A DNA stretch of 64,000 nucleotides from Sphingopyxis sp. (GTDB lineage: Bacteria > Pseudomonadota > Alphaproteobacteria > Sphingomonadales > Sphingomonadaceae). Shown here piece after piece: positions 8,093 through 17,700 of the stretch. How positions within the stretch are numbered: the first letter of the stretch is position 1; each line of letters begins with the position of its first letter. The stretch spans positions 1 through 64,000 of the forward strand of contig JASBSJ010000052.1 of NCBI GenBank assembly GCA_030148985.1. Direction: 5' to 3'. The notes under the pieces were generated by a model, which was given only the letters and a program-made list of their open reading frames with translations, made no database searches and was not told where the DNA came from. Made by a program: the position numbers and the translations under genes.

Positions 8093-9751
8093 TTATTCGG
8101 CGGGCACGGGCGCGAGCGGGCGATCCGCCGCGGCGCTGTAGGGGGTTTCGGTCATCGGCTTTTCGGCGCGGACCCGCCCGGCGAGCGTCGCCCAGACGTT
8201 GACGATCATGATCAGGAATCCAGCGAGATACATCGCCCCGCCCGCGGCGCGGATCAGATACATCGGATGCATCGCCGCGACGCTTTCGGCAAAGCTGTAG
8301 ACGAGGTAGCCGTCGGCGCCATATTCGCGCCACATCAGCCCCTGCATGATCCCCGCGACCCACATCGACGCGGCGTAGAAAACGATGCCGACGGTCGCGA
8401 GCCAGAAGTGCCAGTTGACCATGCGCAGGCTGTAGAGGCGCGGACGGCCCCACAGGCGCGGCACCAGATAATAGACGCAGGCAAAGGTGATCATGCCGTT
8501 CCACCCGAGCGCACCCGAATGGACATGGCCGATCGTCCAGTCGGTGTAGTGCGACATCGAGTTGACCCACTTGATCGACATCATCGGGCCTTCGAAGGTG
8601 CTCATGCCATAGAAGGCGAGCGCCATCACCATCATGCGGATGATCGGGTCGGTGCGGATCTTGTCCCACGCGCCGTTGAGCGTCATCAGCCCGTTGATCA
8701 TCCCGCCCCAGCTCGGCATCCACAGCATGATCGAGAACACCATGCCGAGCGTCTGCGCCCAGTCGGGCAGCGCGGTGTAATGGAGGTGATGCGGCCCCGC
8801 CCAGATGTAGAGGAAGATCAGCGACCAGAAGTGGATGATCGACAGGCGGTAACTGTACACTGGCCGCTCGGCCTGCTTCGGCACGAAATAATACATCATC
8901 GCGAGGAAGCCCGCGGTCAGGAAAAATCCGACCGCATTATGCCCGTACCACCACTGCGTCAGCGCATCCTGCACCCCGGCAAAGGCGGCATAGCTTTTCG
9001 ACCCGAAAATGCTGGCGGGCATCGACAGATTGTTGACAATGTGCAGCATCGCGATGGTGATGATGAAGCTCAGGTAAAACCAGTTCGCGACATAGATATG
9101 CGGCTCGCGGCGCCGGACGATCGTGCCGACGAAGACCGCGAGATAGGCGACCCAGACGATCGTCAGCCACAGATCGACATACCATTCGGGCTCGGCATAT
9201 TCCTTCGCCTCGGTGACGCCCATCAGATAGCCGGTGGCGGCGAGGACGATGAACAGCTGGTATCCCCAGAAGACGAAGCGCGCGAGGTTCGGAAAGGCGA
9301 GCCGCGCGCGGCAGGTGCGCTGAACGACGTAAAAGCTTGTCGCGATCAGCGCATTGCCGCCGAACGCGAAGATCACCGCCGAGGTGTGCAGCGGGCGGAG
9401 GCGCCCGAAGGTCGTATATTCGAGGTTGAGGTTGAGCACCGGAAAGGCGAGCTGGAGCGCGATGAACAGCCCCGCCGCCATGCCCGCAATCCCCCAGAAC
9501 AAGGTCGCGATAACGCCCCAGCGCACCGGATCGTCGTCATAGACGCCCTGATCGGCGGGCATCTTCAATATGCCGCGCGCGATCGCGCCATAATCGGCCC
9601 GCGAAATCGTCGCCCAGAGCATGGCGAGACAGGCGACCGCGACGATCATCATATGCACTGCAAACGGCGCATCGACCGCCAGCGCCGCCATGACCAGCGC
9701 AAGGAGGGTCAGCGCCAGCCAGCCGCCCGCTTTCATCACCAGACCGTCCAT
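8093..9751 (-). CDS. ccoN: cbb3-type cytochrome c oxidase catalytic subunit CcoN
   Basis: 552 aa when started at ATG 9751, which has a GGGGA ribosome site 7 bases upstream; a longer frame reaches back to 9838 across the Fnr box and is unlikely. This is the polytopic haem-copper oxidase subunit I of the C family. Conserved pieces include [37 protein letters not shown], the HH pair in [15 protein letters not shown], and the [12 protein letters not shown] low-spin haem region. It reduces oxygen at low tension and pumps protons. First gene of the cco operon; Fnr box at 9825-9838. Confidence 0.96.
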   Translation of the reverse strand: MDGLVMKAGGWLALTLLALVMAALAVDAPFAVHMMIVAVACLAMLWATISRADYGAIARGILKMPADQGVYDDDPVRWGVIATLFWGIAGMAAGLFIALQLAFPVLNLNLEYTTFGRLRPLHTSAVIFAFGGNALIATSFYVVQRTCRARLAFPNLARFVFWGYQLFIVLAATGYLMGVTEAKEYAEPEWYVDLWLTIVWVAYLAVFVGTIVRRREPHIYVANWFYLSFIITIAMLHIVNNLSMPASIFGSKSYAAFAGVQDALTQWWYGHNAVGFFLTAGFLAMMYYFVPKQAERPVYSYRLSIIHFWSLIFLYIWAGPHHLHYTALPDWAQTLGMVFSIMLWMPSWGGMINGLMTLNGAWDKIRTDPIIRMMVMALAFYGMSTFEGPMMSIKWVNSMSHYTDWTIGHVHSGALGWNGMITFACVYYLVPRLWGRPRLYSLRMVNWHFWLATVGIVFYAASMWVAGIMQGLMWREYGADGYLVYSFAESVAAMHPMYLIRAAGGAMYLAGFLIMIVNVWATLAGRVRAEKPMTETPYSAAADRPLAPVPAE

Positions 9752-9824
9752 ATGTTCGTCCCCGCTACCAGCGGCTTCGCGCCGCGCTTCGGGTCGCTCT
9801 TGGACGCGCGCGGACGACGAAACA

Positions 9825-9838
9825 TTGACCGGGATCAA
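9825..9838. promoter_or_regulatory. Fnr/FixK-type box in the ccoN-ompW divergent promoter
   Basis: TTGACCGGGATCAA matches 9 of 10 consensus positions. It lies 73 bp upstream of the ccoN start and 80 bp upstream of the ompW start on the other strand. One dimer site could therefore serve both genes, with the distance to each transcription start deciding activation. Confidence 0.78.
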
Positions 9839-9918
9839 CGAATTGCTTGCGCTCCATCAATGCGGCGGGCGGGTGCGCGGCGCAGGGACGGCCTGGTCAA
9901 CAACAGGAGCCAAATCCC

Positions 9919-10590
9919 ATGAAGTGCCGATATTTCTCCCTCGCCGCCCTCGCCGTCGCGCTGGCCGTCCCGGGGCAAGCCGCCGCAAAGAGCGGCGACA
10001 TCCAGTTCAAGCTGCTCGCCACCTATGTGGCGCCCGACGGCAAGATTGACGATGTGAAGCTCGACCTGATCGGCCTGCCCGCGGGCACGCAAACCAAGGC
10101 CGACGACAATGTCGTCCCGACCGTCGCGATCGAATATTTCGTCGCCGACAACATCTCGGTCGAAACGATCGCGGGCGTGACCCAGCACGACGTCGTCGGA
10201 CGCGGCGGGCTCGCCGGGGCGGGGCTGGTATCCGACGCAAAGATCATCCCTGCGACGCTCACGCTCAAATATCATTTCGGCAAGGACGGCGGCGTACGGC
10301 CCTATCTGGGCGCGGGGCCGAGCTATTTCATCTTCATCGACGAAAAGCCCGGCGCGACCGCGGTCGCGCTCGGTGCAACACGACAGAAAATGGACGATAC
10401 GCTGGGCGTGGCCCTGCAAGCAGGCGTCGATGTCCCCGTGAACGCAAAGGGAATGGCCGTCACCTTCGATGCGAAGCGTTATTTCTTGCGCCCGACCGCG
10501 CACTGGTTCGCCGGCTCGACCGAAGTACTGCGCACGAAGCACAAGCTCGATCCCTGGGTGATCAGCGCGGGCCTGGCCTTCCGCTTCTGA
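9919..10590 (+). CDS. ompW: OmpW family outer membrane protein
   Basis: 223 aa from ATG 9919, which follows a CAGGAG ribosome site; an in-frame ATG at 9847 would add 24 residues lacking signal-peptide character. The signal peptide (FSLAALAVALAVPGQAAA) is followed by an eight-stranded beta-barrel pattern with the family pieces PTVAIEYFVADNISVE, GVRPYLGAGPSYF and the terminal AGLAFRF ending in Phe. OmpW forms a narrow hydrophobic channel, and in several bacteria it is induced by Fnr under low oxygen, which fits the shared box with ccoN. Confidence 0.9.
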   Translation: MKCRYFSLAALAVALAVPGQAAAKSGDIQFKLLATYVAPDGKIDDVKLDLIGLPAGTQTKADDNVVPTVAIEYFVADNISVETIAGVTQHDVVGRGGLAGAGLVSDAKIIPATLTLKYHFGKDGGVRPYLGAGPSYFIFIDEKPGATAVALGATRQKMDDTLGVALQAGVDVPVNAKGMAVTFDAKRYFLRPTAHWFAGSTEVLRTKHKLDPWVISAGLAFRF

Positions 10591-10612
10591 CGTCCCCCAC
10601 TAGCGCCGACGG

Positions 10613-11305
10613 TCAGCCCGCCATGTCCTCCATCGCCGCGCGGTCGTTGATGACGATCGCGCGGCGCGAAGGCAGGTCGAGCACTCCGTCGGCGCGCATT
10701 TTCGTGAGCTGGCGGCTCGTCGTTTCGATCGTCAGCCCCAATATGTCGGCGATCTGCTGGCGACCGAAGGGCAGTTCAAAGGCACCGCGGTTCAGACCAG
10801 CATCACACCCCTGCCCCTCCAGCCGCTCGGACATTTCGAGGAGGAAGGACGCGACCTTTTCGGATGCCGACTTGCGCCCGAGCAACATCATCCAGTGGCG
10901 CGCGCGATCGAGCTCGTCGAGCGTGCGGCGGAGCAGTTTCTGCTGAAGATCGGGATGCGAACCGGCGAATTCGTCGAAATTGTTGCGGTTGAAGATGCAG
11001 ACTTCGGCGTCGGTCATCGCGGTGACGCTGTACGGGCTTTCCTTGCCGAACGGACGCCCGATGACATCCGACGGGAAGACGATGCCGACGATCTGCTCGC
11101 GTCCATCGACGGTCGAAACCACCAGCTTCAGCACGCCGGTCAGGACATTCGCCACGACCGGCGCGCCGTCGCCTTCCCACAGCAGCGTCTGTCCCTGCCG
11201 GACCTTCTGCTTGCGCCCCATCTTGCCCAGCGCTTCAAGCTCGGCGGCATTCAGGCTCGCGCAAATTGCACGGTTGCGGACGACACAGGCGGCACAATCG
11301 GTCAC
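10613..11305 (-). CDS. fnrN: FnrN-type oxygen-sensing transcription regulator (Crp/Fnr family), copy 1
   Basis: 230 aa. The N-terminal cysteines C4, C7 and C15 plus C103 (EVCIFNRN) fit a [4Fe-4S] oxygen sensor of the FnrN type. A cNMP-like beta roll is followed by a dimer helix (LRRTLDELDRARHWM) and a C-terminal winged helix with recognition helix LTIETTSRQL (E194, S197, R198). This is the E-xx-SR signature that reads TTGAT half-sites. Likely targets in the window are the three Fnr boxes at 1813, 9825 and 12222. It converges on ompW with a 22-bp gap. No Fnr box is seen in front of it. Confidence 0.92.
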   Translation of the reverse strand: MTDCAACVVRNRAICASLNAAELEALGKMGRKQKVRQGQTLLWEGDGAPVVANVLTGVLKLVVSTVDGREQIVGIVFPSDVIGRPFGKESPYSVTAMTDAEVCIFNRNNFDEFAGSHPDLQQKLLRRTLDELDRARHWMMLLGRKSASEKVASFLLEMSERLEGQGCDAGLNRGAFELPFGRQQIADILGLTIETTSRQLTKMRADGVLDLPSRRAIVINDRAAMEDMAG

Positions 11306-11356
11306 GGCGCCGCGGTACAGCAGACGCCGGCAATTGCAAAGCGCGGCAGCAGCGGA

Positions 11357-12169
11357 TCAGTGCATCAGCAGCAAGGGGGCCGACGCCGATTCGAGCAGGT
11401 AGCGCGTTACGCCGCCGAAAAACGTCTCGCGCAGGCGGGTATGCCCGAACGCGCCCATCACGATCATGCCCACGCCCAGATCCCGCGCGGTGTGTTCGAG
11501 CGTTTCCTCGACCGTCCCGGTGCCGCGTCGGGCCTCGTGCAGTTCGGCATGAATGTCATGCCGCGACAGATAGCGCAGCGCGTCGTCGGCGGCGACCTGC
11601 CCCTCCGCCTCGCCGACGGTCACGAGAAGGACGTTGCGGGCGTCGGTCATCAACGGCACCGCAGCGCGGATCGCGTGCGCCGCCTGCGGGCTGCCGTTCC
11701 ATGCGACCATCACCGGCGCATCGAGATCGAGAGGACCGCAGGGTTCAGGAATGGCGAGAACCGGAACGGGAACCGCCATCGCAAGATCGCCCGCCATCAT
11801 CGGCGGCGTAAAGCTGCGACGCCGATCCGCGGTCCCCAGCGAAACAATGGCGAGATCGGCCAGCGCCGCAGCCAGCGCCAGCGTCGATACGACATCGCCG
11901 TCGGACAGGCTGACGTCCCACGGTACATCCTCGCGCTCCAGATCCGCACGCAGGCGGTCGGCGAGCGCTTCGTCGGCTTGCTGCGCCTTGCTCAGCTGTT
12001 CGCTCGCCAGATACATGCCGCCGAACGGATCGGTGGCGATGAATTGCTGAAAGGGCGAACTGATCACGAAATTCAGGTGCGAGCGCCGCCGCCTGCCTAT
12101 CGCCAGCGCGCTCTCCAAACGGGCCGTCATTCCCGGGCCGTCGTCGGCATGAATCAAGATATTGCGCAT
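11357..12169 (-). CDS. Universal stress protein, tandem UspA domains, copy 1
   Basis: 270 aa starting at ATG 12169, with GGAGAA 7 bases upstream. The first domain begins MRNILIHADDG; the second begins near residue 155 (PVMVAWNGSPQAAHAIRAA) and ends with IVMGAFGHTRLRETFFGGVTRYLL and SAPLLLMH. The G-x2-G-x9-G type ATP-binding pattern (MGAFGHTRLRE-x4-GVTR) is in the second half only. An Fnr box 53 bp upstream (12222-12235) suggests induction at low oxygen, as for Usp genes in other FixLJ/FNR systems. A paralogue is at 24644-25438. Confidence 0.88.
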   Translation of the reverse strand: MRNILIHADDGPGMTARLESALAIGRRRRSHLNFVISSPFQQFIATDPFGGMYLASEQLSKAQQADEALADRLRADLEREDVPWDVSLSDGDVVSTLALAAALADLAIVSLGTADRRRSFTPPMMAGDLAMAVPVPVLAIPEPCGPLDLDAPVMVAWNGSPQAAHAIRAAVPLMTDARNVLLVTVGEAEGQVAADDALRYLSRHDIHAELHEARRGTGTVEETLEHTARDLGVGMIVMGAFGHTRLRETFFGGVTRYLLESASAPLLLMH

Positions 12170-12221
12170 ATTGCTTCTCCTGCGGTTGCGGGCATTTGGG
12201 CCCGATGCGCGGGCGAGGTCA

Positions 12222-12235
12222 TTGATCGGGGTCAA
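12222..12235. promoter_or_regulatory. Fnr/FixK-type box upstream of the universal stress protein gene
   Basis: TTGATCGGGGTCAA matches 9 of 10 consensus positions. It is 53 bp upstream of the Usp start at 12169 and about 200 bp from the channel gene on the + strand, so the Usp gene is the likely target. Confidence 0.72.
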
Positions 12236-12300
12236 TAGCCATGCCCCCAGGGACACTGGATACGTCGAGCAGGAATAACGCGCAGCACCCGGCGGCCTTA

Positions 12301-12312
12301 GGTAGTTCTACC
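12301..12312. promoter_or_regulatory. Inverted repeat GGTAG-TT-CTACC in the usp/channel intergenic region
   Basis: This is a 5-bp perfect inverted repeat with a two-base centre. It lies in the otherwise empty 268-bp stretch between the Usp gene (12169) and the channel gene (12438), and the flank reads CCTTAGGTAGTTCTACC. It could be a binding site for a LuxR-type response regulator such as FixJ. That is a guess from the shape and the presence of fixJ in the window. The rest of the gap shows no gene. Confidence 0.3.
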
Positions 12313-12437
12313 AATCCCGCCCGACGGTTACCTGTTGCACCCTGCGCGGCTCAACCGGAAGGAACGGCAAGGGACATGTCGATAAGCGAGGTTCGAGCGA
12401 CGCGCCCAAATGTGCGCATCCCGTTGGCGCTGCGGCC

Positions 12438-12863
12438 ATGATTCGCGAATTGCTGCTCGCAACGCTCATGGTGACGATCACCGTGCTCATTCACGGCGCC
12501 GGGCTGATCCTGCTCGCGCGGCTCCTTCGGCTTGAGGCGCAGCAGGAGGTGGGCGGCCATATGCACCCCGCCTCGCTGCGCGGTCTCGGCACTTTGCTGT
12601 TCGCGATCCTTGCGCTCATCGGCCTGCACGGGGTCGAAATCTGGGTCTATGCGCTGACTTTCCTCGCCATCGGTGCGATCGACAGCCTGCGCGAGGCGGT
12701 ATATTTCTCGACGATCACCTATGGCGCCATCGGTTACAGCGACGATGTGATGGCGGAATCCTGGCGGCTCGTATCGGCGATCGAGGGGATCAACGGCATC
12801 CTCATGATCGGCTGGTCGACTGCCTTCCTGATCCGGATCGTCGGCCTGCTGCGACGCGTCTGA
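12438..12863 (+). CDS. Small two-helix potassium-channel-like membrane protein (Ion_trans_2 type)
   Basis: 141 aa. A first helix spans about residues 5-30, a second membrane region residues 50-80, then a pore-loop-like stretch AVYFSTITYGAIGYSDDVM and a last helix (INGILMIGWSTAFLIRIVGLL). The TxxxxGYSD segment resembles the K+ selectivity filter TVGYGD, with Ser where the second Gly is expected. No regulatory domain follows the pore. The family call rests on this loop and topology; ion selectivity is uncertain because of the altered filter. It stands alone between the Fnr-controlled Usp gene and the convergent CYTH-CHAD gene. Confidence 0.7.
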   Translation: MIRELLLATLMVTITVLIHGAGLILLARLLRLEAQQEVGGHMHPASLRGLGTLLFAILALIGLHGVEIWVYALTFLAIGAIDSLREAVYFSTITYGAIGYSDDVMAESWRLVSAIEGINGILMIGWSTAFLIRIVGLLRRV

Positions 12864-12886
12864 CCTGCTGGTCGCGACAGAAGCCC

Positions 12887-14341
12887 CTAACGCCAGAAGC
12901 GCTTCAGATCGAATAATTGCCCATGCGCCGCCTCTGCGGCGCGGAGGAGCTTGTGTTTCTGAGCTTCCGCCGTCAGCCGCCGCGCCTCGGGATCATCGGC
13001 AACGCTCAGTCTTTCGAGGACAAGGGCGGCGGTTGCCAGATCGTTGAGCGCGCCGAGCTGGTCCTGCAATACCTGCAGCGAGGCGATGAACCGTGCGTAG
13101 CGCCGACGCTCGCGCTTGCGGACGAACAGGCTCCCGAAAAATTCGGCGGCATAGCGCAGCTTCTTGGCCGCCTTGCGCGCCGCGTGCCGGTCGGCGTCGT
13201 CAAGGTCCGCGAGGTCGCGTCCGCGCTTCTTCGCGCGGCGGGAACACCGGTCGAGCGCGGTAATTGCAAAGGCTCGCGCCGACACATCGTCATCCCCCGA
13301 TCCGCGCCGATCCGGCCAACCGGCGCGCGCGATCCATTCCGCGAGATCGAGCATCATATGCCGCGTTCGCGGCATCTCCAGAACCTCGCCAACGCGGCGA
13401 TAGGCCGACGCGCGCGCCGCCGCGATGCTATCGTGCAACGAACCGGTCGGCCGCGTCCGCGCCAGCAGCACGTCGAGATTGCGCGCTTCGCCCAGCTCCG
13501 ACGCAAGCCAGCGCAGATCCGCGCCCAGCGCCGCGCCGGGTTCGCCAACGACCGGCCGGAATATCGAAAAGGCCGTACGCAGCCGGCGGAGCGCGACGCG
13601 CGCCTGATGCAACGCCGCCGCGCCCCCGCCCGCCAGAAGCAGCGTTTCATTGAGCCGGAATTGCCGGATGCAGCTCTGCGCGACGATCGCGAACGCGCGC
13701 GCCGGGGTCGCGCCATCGTCAAGCAGGACAGGCTCGACCTTGACCATCGCCGGCGCCGGGCCCGCCAGGCGATAGCCGCGTTCCGCCTTGGTCAGGACGC
13801 CAAGGCGCACCGGCGCCACGGCATCGAGCTTGCGCGCGAAGGCGAACAAGGCGGCGGGAGCGCCCGATTTAAGCTCCAGCTCGATTTCGCAGATCGGGGA
13901 CTGGCGATCACCGGCGACGACCTTGCCCCGATCGAGAACCACTTCGATCGTCGCATCGCCTTCGGCAACGATCCAGCTGTGCCGGTCGATCCCGACTTCG
14001 AAAATAGGCGCGATGGCGTGGGCACATTCGCCAAGACCGGGCGGCAAAGGCGTTTTCGCGTCGAGGACCGGGGTGTCGTTCCGGACCGCGCGCTCCCATT
14101 CCGATCGCGCGAACAGGCCTGCGGCGCTGGCACCCGCCGCCTTGATCGTCTGCACCCGCTTGCCGTCCGATTTGCGGATGCGAAGCGAAACCCCTGCGCG
14201 CGCAAGGGCCTGGTCGGGCGTGTCGAAATAGATCGACGATTGCCGCACCCGGCCGGCCTCGTCCGGCAGCAGACCGGACGCTTCGATGGCAGCCGCAGCG
14301 CTGGGGCTGAGGTCGAGTTTCAGTTCGATTTCGTCCGCCAT
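12887..14341 (-). CDS. CYTH and CHAD domain protein (inorganic triphosphatase-like)
   Basis: 484 aa. The N-terminal CYTH domain starts with the ExExK-like motif MADEIELKLDL and continues with SSIYFDTPDQALARAGVSLRIRK (split here), QTIKAAG and CEIELELK. These acidic and basic strands form the triphosphate tunnel. The C-terminal CHAD domain (from about residue 215) is helical with many basic residues (HQARVALRRLRTAFS and KAAKKLRYAAEFFG). Such two-domain proteins hydrolyse inorganic tripolyphosphate or associate with polyphosphate granules. Nothing nearby ties it to a pathway. Confidence 0.9.
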   Translation of the reverse strand: MADEIELKLDLSPSAAAAIEASGLLPDEAGRVRQSSIYFDTPDQALARAGVSLRIRKSDGKRVQTIKAAGASAAGLFARSEWERAVRNDTPVLDAKTPLPPGLGECAHAIAPIFEVGIDRHSWIVAEGDATIEVVLDRGKVVAGDRQSPICEIELELKSGAPAALFAFARKLDAVAPVRLGVLTKAERGYRLAGPAPAMVKVEPVLLDDGATPARAFAIVAQSCIRQFRLNETLLLAGGGAAALHQARVALRRLRTAFSIFRPVVGEPGAALGADLRWLASELGEARNLDVLLARTRPTGSLHDSIAAARASAYRRVGEVLEMPRTRHMMLDLAEWIARAGWPDRRGSGDDDVSARAFAITALDRCSRRAKKRGRDLADLDDADRHAARKAAKKLRYAAEFFGSLFVRKRERRRYARFIASLQVLQDQLGALNDLATAALVLERLSVADDPEARRLTAEAQKHKLLRAAEAAHGQLFDLKRFWR

Positions 14342-14412
14342 GAAAAAAATTCCTCGCGGGTTCGGTTCGACAGCGCGATCAATTTGATCGGAACACGCAC
14401 GTCACATTTTGG

Positions 14413-14721
14413 CTACTCGCCGTGGCAAGCCTCGCACAAAGCCGCGATGATCCGCTGCATCTTCGGGTCGGACAGGCTGTAATAGCGCGTCTGCGCCTCG
14501 CCGCGAAGCGTCACGATCCCTTGCTTGCGAAAGCGCGCCAGATGCTGCGACACCGCCGATTGCGACAGTCCCGAAATCTCGGTCAGTTCGCCGACCGATA
14601 CCTCGCGCTCGTCCATCTGGCACAGCATCAGCAGGCGCTCGGGGTTGGCGAGCAGCTTCAAATAACCCGCCATTTCGTGCGCATCGCGCTTGAGGGTCGA
14701 AAGGTCGGTCGGCTTGGTCAT
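14413..14721 (-). CDS. bigR: ArsR-family persulfide-responsive repressor, BigR/SqrR type
   Basis: 102 aa from ATG 14721, overlapping the RND gene stop (ATGA). It is a winged helix of the ArsR fold with recognition helix SGLSQSAVSQHLARFRKQG and wing EAQTRYYSLSDP. Cysteines C34 (LLMLCQMDE) and C96/C99 (ALCEACHGE) sit where BigR and SqrR carry the pair that forms a disulfide or polysulfide bridge in response to sulfide. There is no arsenic-type CVC motif. The adjoining SQR, persulfide dioxygenase and TauE genes are the known BigR/SqrR targets, and matching palindromes lie at 19378-19420 and 22279-22298. Family assignment is strong; the sensing chemistry is inferred. Confidence 0.85.
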   Translation of the reverse strand: MTKPTDLSTLKRDAHEMAGYLKLLANPERLLMLCQMDEREVSVGELTEISGLSQSAVSQHLARFRKQGIVTLRGEAQTRYYSLSDPKMQRIIAALCEACHGE

Positions 14722-17700
14722 GGAGAAAGGCTTCCTTCGCGGCCATCGTCGCGCAGGACGATGTAGATCGCGGGAATAACCAGCACCGTCAGCAGTGTCG
14801 AGGAGGCAAGCCCGAACAGCAGCGAGATGGCGAGACCCTGGAAAATCGGGTCGGTCAGGATCGTCGCGGCGCCGATCATTGCCGCCGCGGCGGTCAGCAC
14901 GATCGGCTTGAAGCGGACCATCCCGGCTTCGAGCAACGTGTCGCGCAGCGGCTTGTCGGGCGCTTTGGCATGGTTGATGAAATCGACGAGCAGGATCGAG
15001 TTGCGCACGATGATCCCCGCCAGCGCGATGAAGCCGATCATCGACGTCGCCGTGAACGGCGCGCCGAAGAGCATATGGCCCAGCACGATGCCGACCAGCG
15101 TCAACGGGATCGGGGTCAGGATGACGAGCGGAATCTTGAAGTTCCTGAACTGTCCGACAACGAGCACATAGATGGCGAGCAGCGCGACCATGAAAGCGGC
15201 GCCCATGTCGCGGAAGGTGACCCAGGTGATCTCCCACTCGCCGTCCCACAGCAATGTCGGCCCTTGTTCGTCGTCGGGCTGGCCATTGAAGCGGATCACC
15301 GGCTTTTCCATCCCGTGCGCTTTCCAATCGAACGCCTCGATCGCGTCGTCGACCGCGAAGATGCCATAGATCGGCGCCTCATAATCGCCCGCGAGTTCGG
15401 CGGTGACCATGTCGGCGGCGCGGCCGTTGCGGCGGAACAGCGCCGGCGAGCCCATTTCCTCGCGAGCCTCGACGATTTCGCCCAGTTGAACGAGCCGGCC
15501 GCCCGGCCCCATGCTCGCGACCGGCGTCGCGGCGAGGCTGGCGCTCCACGTCCGCTGCGACTGATCGAGCGCAATGCGAATCGGCAGCGGATCACGCCCG
15601 TCCCCGCGCGGCGCATAGCCGACGGTCTGGCCGCCGAGCAGCGCGCCGATGCTGTCGAACAGCTGGCGTTCCGAAATACCATAGGCGTCCATCCGTGCAC
15701 GATCGGGGACGAGGCGCAGCCGCGGACGGGCGACGCCGAAACTATTGTCGACATCGACGACATAGGGGATGGTACGGAACAGCTTTTCGACCTGTTCGGC
15801 GGTCCTGCGCCGCGTCGCTTCGTCGGGGCCATAGATTTCGGCAAGCATCGTCGCCAGCACCGGCGGTCCCGGCGGGGTCTCGACAACCTTGATCGACGCG
15901 CCCGGGGGCAGCGGCAACGCCTTGCTCAGTCGCTCGCGCAGATCGAGCGCAATGTCATGGCTCGACCGGTCGCGCTCGTCCTTGGGCGCCAGCGTCACCA
16001 TCACATCGCCCATCTCCGGGCGGCTGCGCAGGAAATAGTGGCGCACCAGGCCGTTGAAATTGAACGGCGCCGCGGTGCCGGCATAGGCCTCCATCGATCG
16101 CGCCTCGGGCAATTGCCGCGCGATCGCCGCGGCGGCGTCGAGCGTGCGCCCCGTGGTTTCGAGCGATGTGCCTTCGGGCATGTCGAGCACGAGCTGCACC
16201 TCCGACTTGTTGTCGAAGGGGAGCAGCTTCACCGTCACCGCCTTGAAATAGAACATCGCGCAGGCAACGAGCGTCGCGACGCCAACCGCGATCAGGAAAT
16301 GGCGCGCGCTTTTGCGGTCGCGGATCACGCGCGCCGCGACACGGCCATAGAGCGTGCCGAGCTTGCCGCCGGTCGCATGGTCGTCATGACCATGTGCAAG
16401 AGCGTCCCGGGCAAAGCGCACCATCAGCCACGGTGCGATGATCACCGCGACGAAGAAGGAAAAGAGCATCGCCGCCGAGGCATTGATCGGGATCGGCGCC
16501 ATATAGGGGCCCATCAGCCCCGACACGAACAGCATCGGCAGCAGCGCCGCGACGACGGTCAAGGTCGCGACGATCGTCGGGTTGCCAACCTCGGCGACCG
16601 CATCGACCGTGGCGTCGATGCGGCTGCGTCCATCGGCCATCGCCCAGTGGCGCGCGATATTCTCGATCATCACGATTGCGTCGTCGACGAGGATGCCGAT
16701 CGAAAAAATCAGCGCAAACAGGCTGACGCGGTTGATCGTGAAGCCCATCAGGTTCGACGCGAACATGGTGAGCAGGATCGTCGTCGGGATCACCACCGCG
16801 GTCACCGCCGCCTCGCGCCAGCCGATCGCAAAGCCGATCAGGATGACGATCGACACGGTGGCAAGGCCGAGGTGGAAGATGAGCTCGTTCGCCTTTTCAT
16901 TGGCGGTCTCGCCGTAATTGCGCGTCACCGCGACATCGACCTCCGCCGGGATCAGCGTGCCGCGCAGCGCCTCGACGCGTGCGACGACCGCGTGCGAGAC
17001 GTTGACGGCGTTGGCGCCCGAGCGCTTGGCAACGGCCAGGCTGACCGCGGGCGCCATCGACCAGCGTCCACCCTCACCCTTCGCCCAGCGCCACGCGCGC
17101 GCCTGCTCCTCGCCCGGCCCCTGCATCACCGCCGCGACGTCGCGCAGATAAACGGGGCCGCCGTTCGCGGCGCGCACGGTGATCGTCGCTAGCTCGGCGG
17201 CGCTCTGCACCGTCTGCCCCGCGACCACCGCCGTCGCCGCACCGCCTTCGCGCACCGTGCCGAGCGGGAAGCTGCGGTTCGCCTGCGCCACCGCGTCCAT
17301 CAACGCGCCGAGCGAGACCCCATGCGCGGCAAGTTTCGCAGGGTCGGGGACGACGCGAAGCTGTTCCTCTTGCCCGCCGGCGATGAAGGTCAGCCCGACA
17401 TCGTCGACCTTCGCCACCTCGGTGCGCAGTCGCGTTGCAAGCGCGTGAAGCGCCTGTTCGGTCCATTCGCCGCGCGCACCGGGCTTCGGCGACAGCGTCA
17501 GCACGACGATCGGCACGTCGCTGATCCCACGCACGGTCACCTGCGGCGGCTGGATGCCCGCCGGGATGCGGTGCATGTTCGCCGACAATCGCTCGTTGAT
17601 GCGCGTCGCGGCATCGTCGGGGTCCGACCCGACGAGGAAGCGCGCGGTCACCATCACCCCGTCGTCCTCGGCCTGGGTATAGACATGTTCGACGCCGTCG

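Noticed and set aside
7193-9922. 909-codon + strand open frame opposite ccoP-ccoN
   Set aside because: It runs across four real oxidase genes and has low-complexity Arg/Asp/His composition.
12241-12441. 66-codon + strand frame in the usp/channel gap
   Set aside because: No ribosome site, composition unlike a protein, and it covers the inverted repeat; better read as promoter DNA.
14381-14396. GATCAATTTGATC as an Fnr box
   Set aside because: The half-sites are in the wrong orientation (TCAA first), so it is not TTGAT-N4-ATCAA.
14413-14721. Arsenic-responsive ArsR repressor
   Set aside because: No CVC-type metal motif and no ars genes; Cys placement and neighbours fit BigR/SqrR.
14970-17192. 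740-codon + strand open frame opposite the RND gene
   Set aside because: Antisense shadow of the permease; no domain or signal features.
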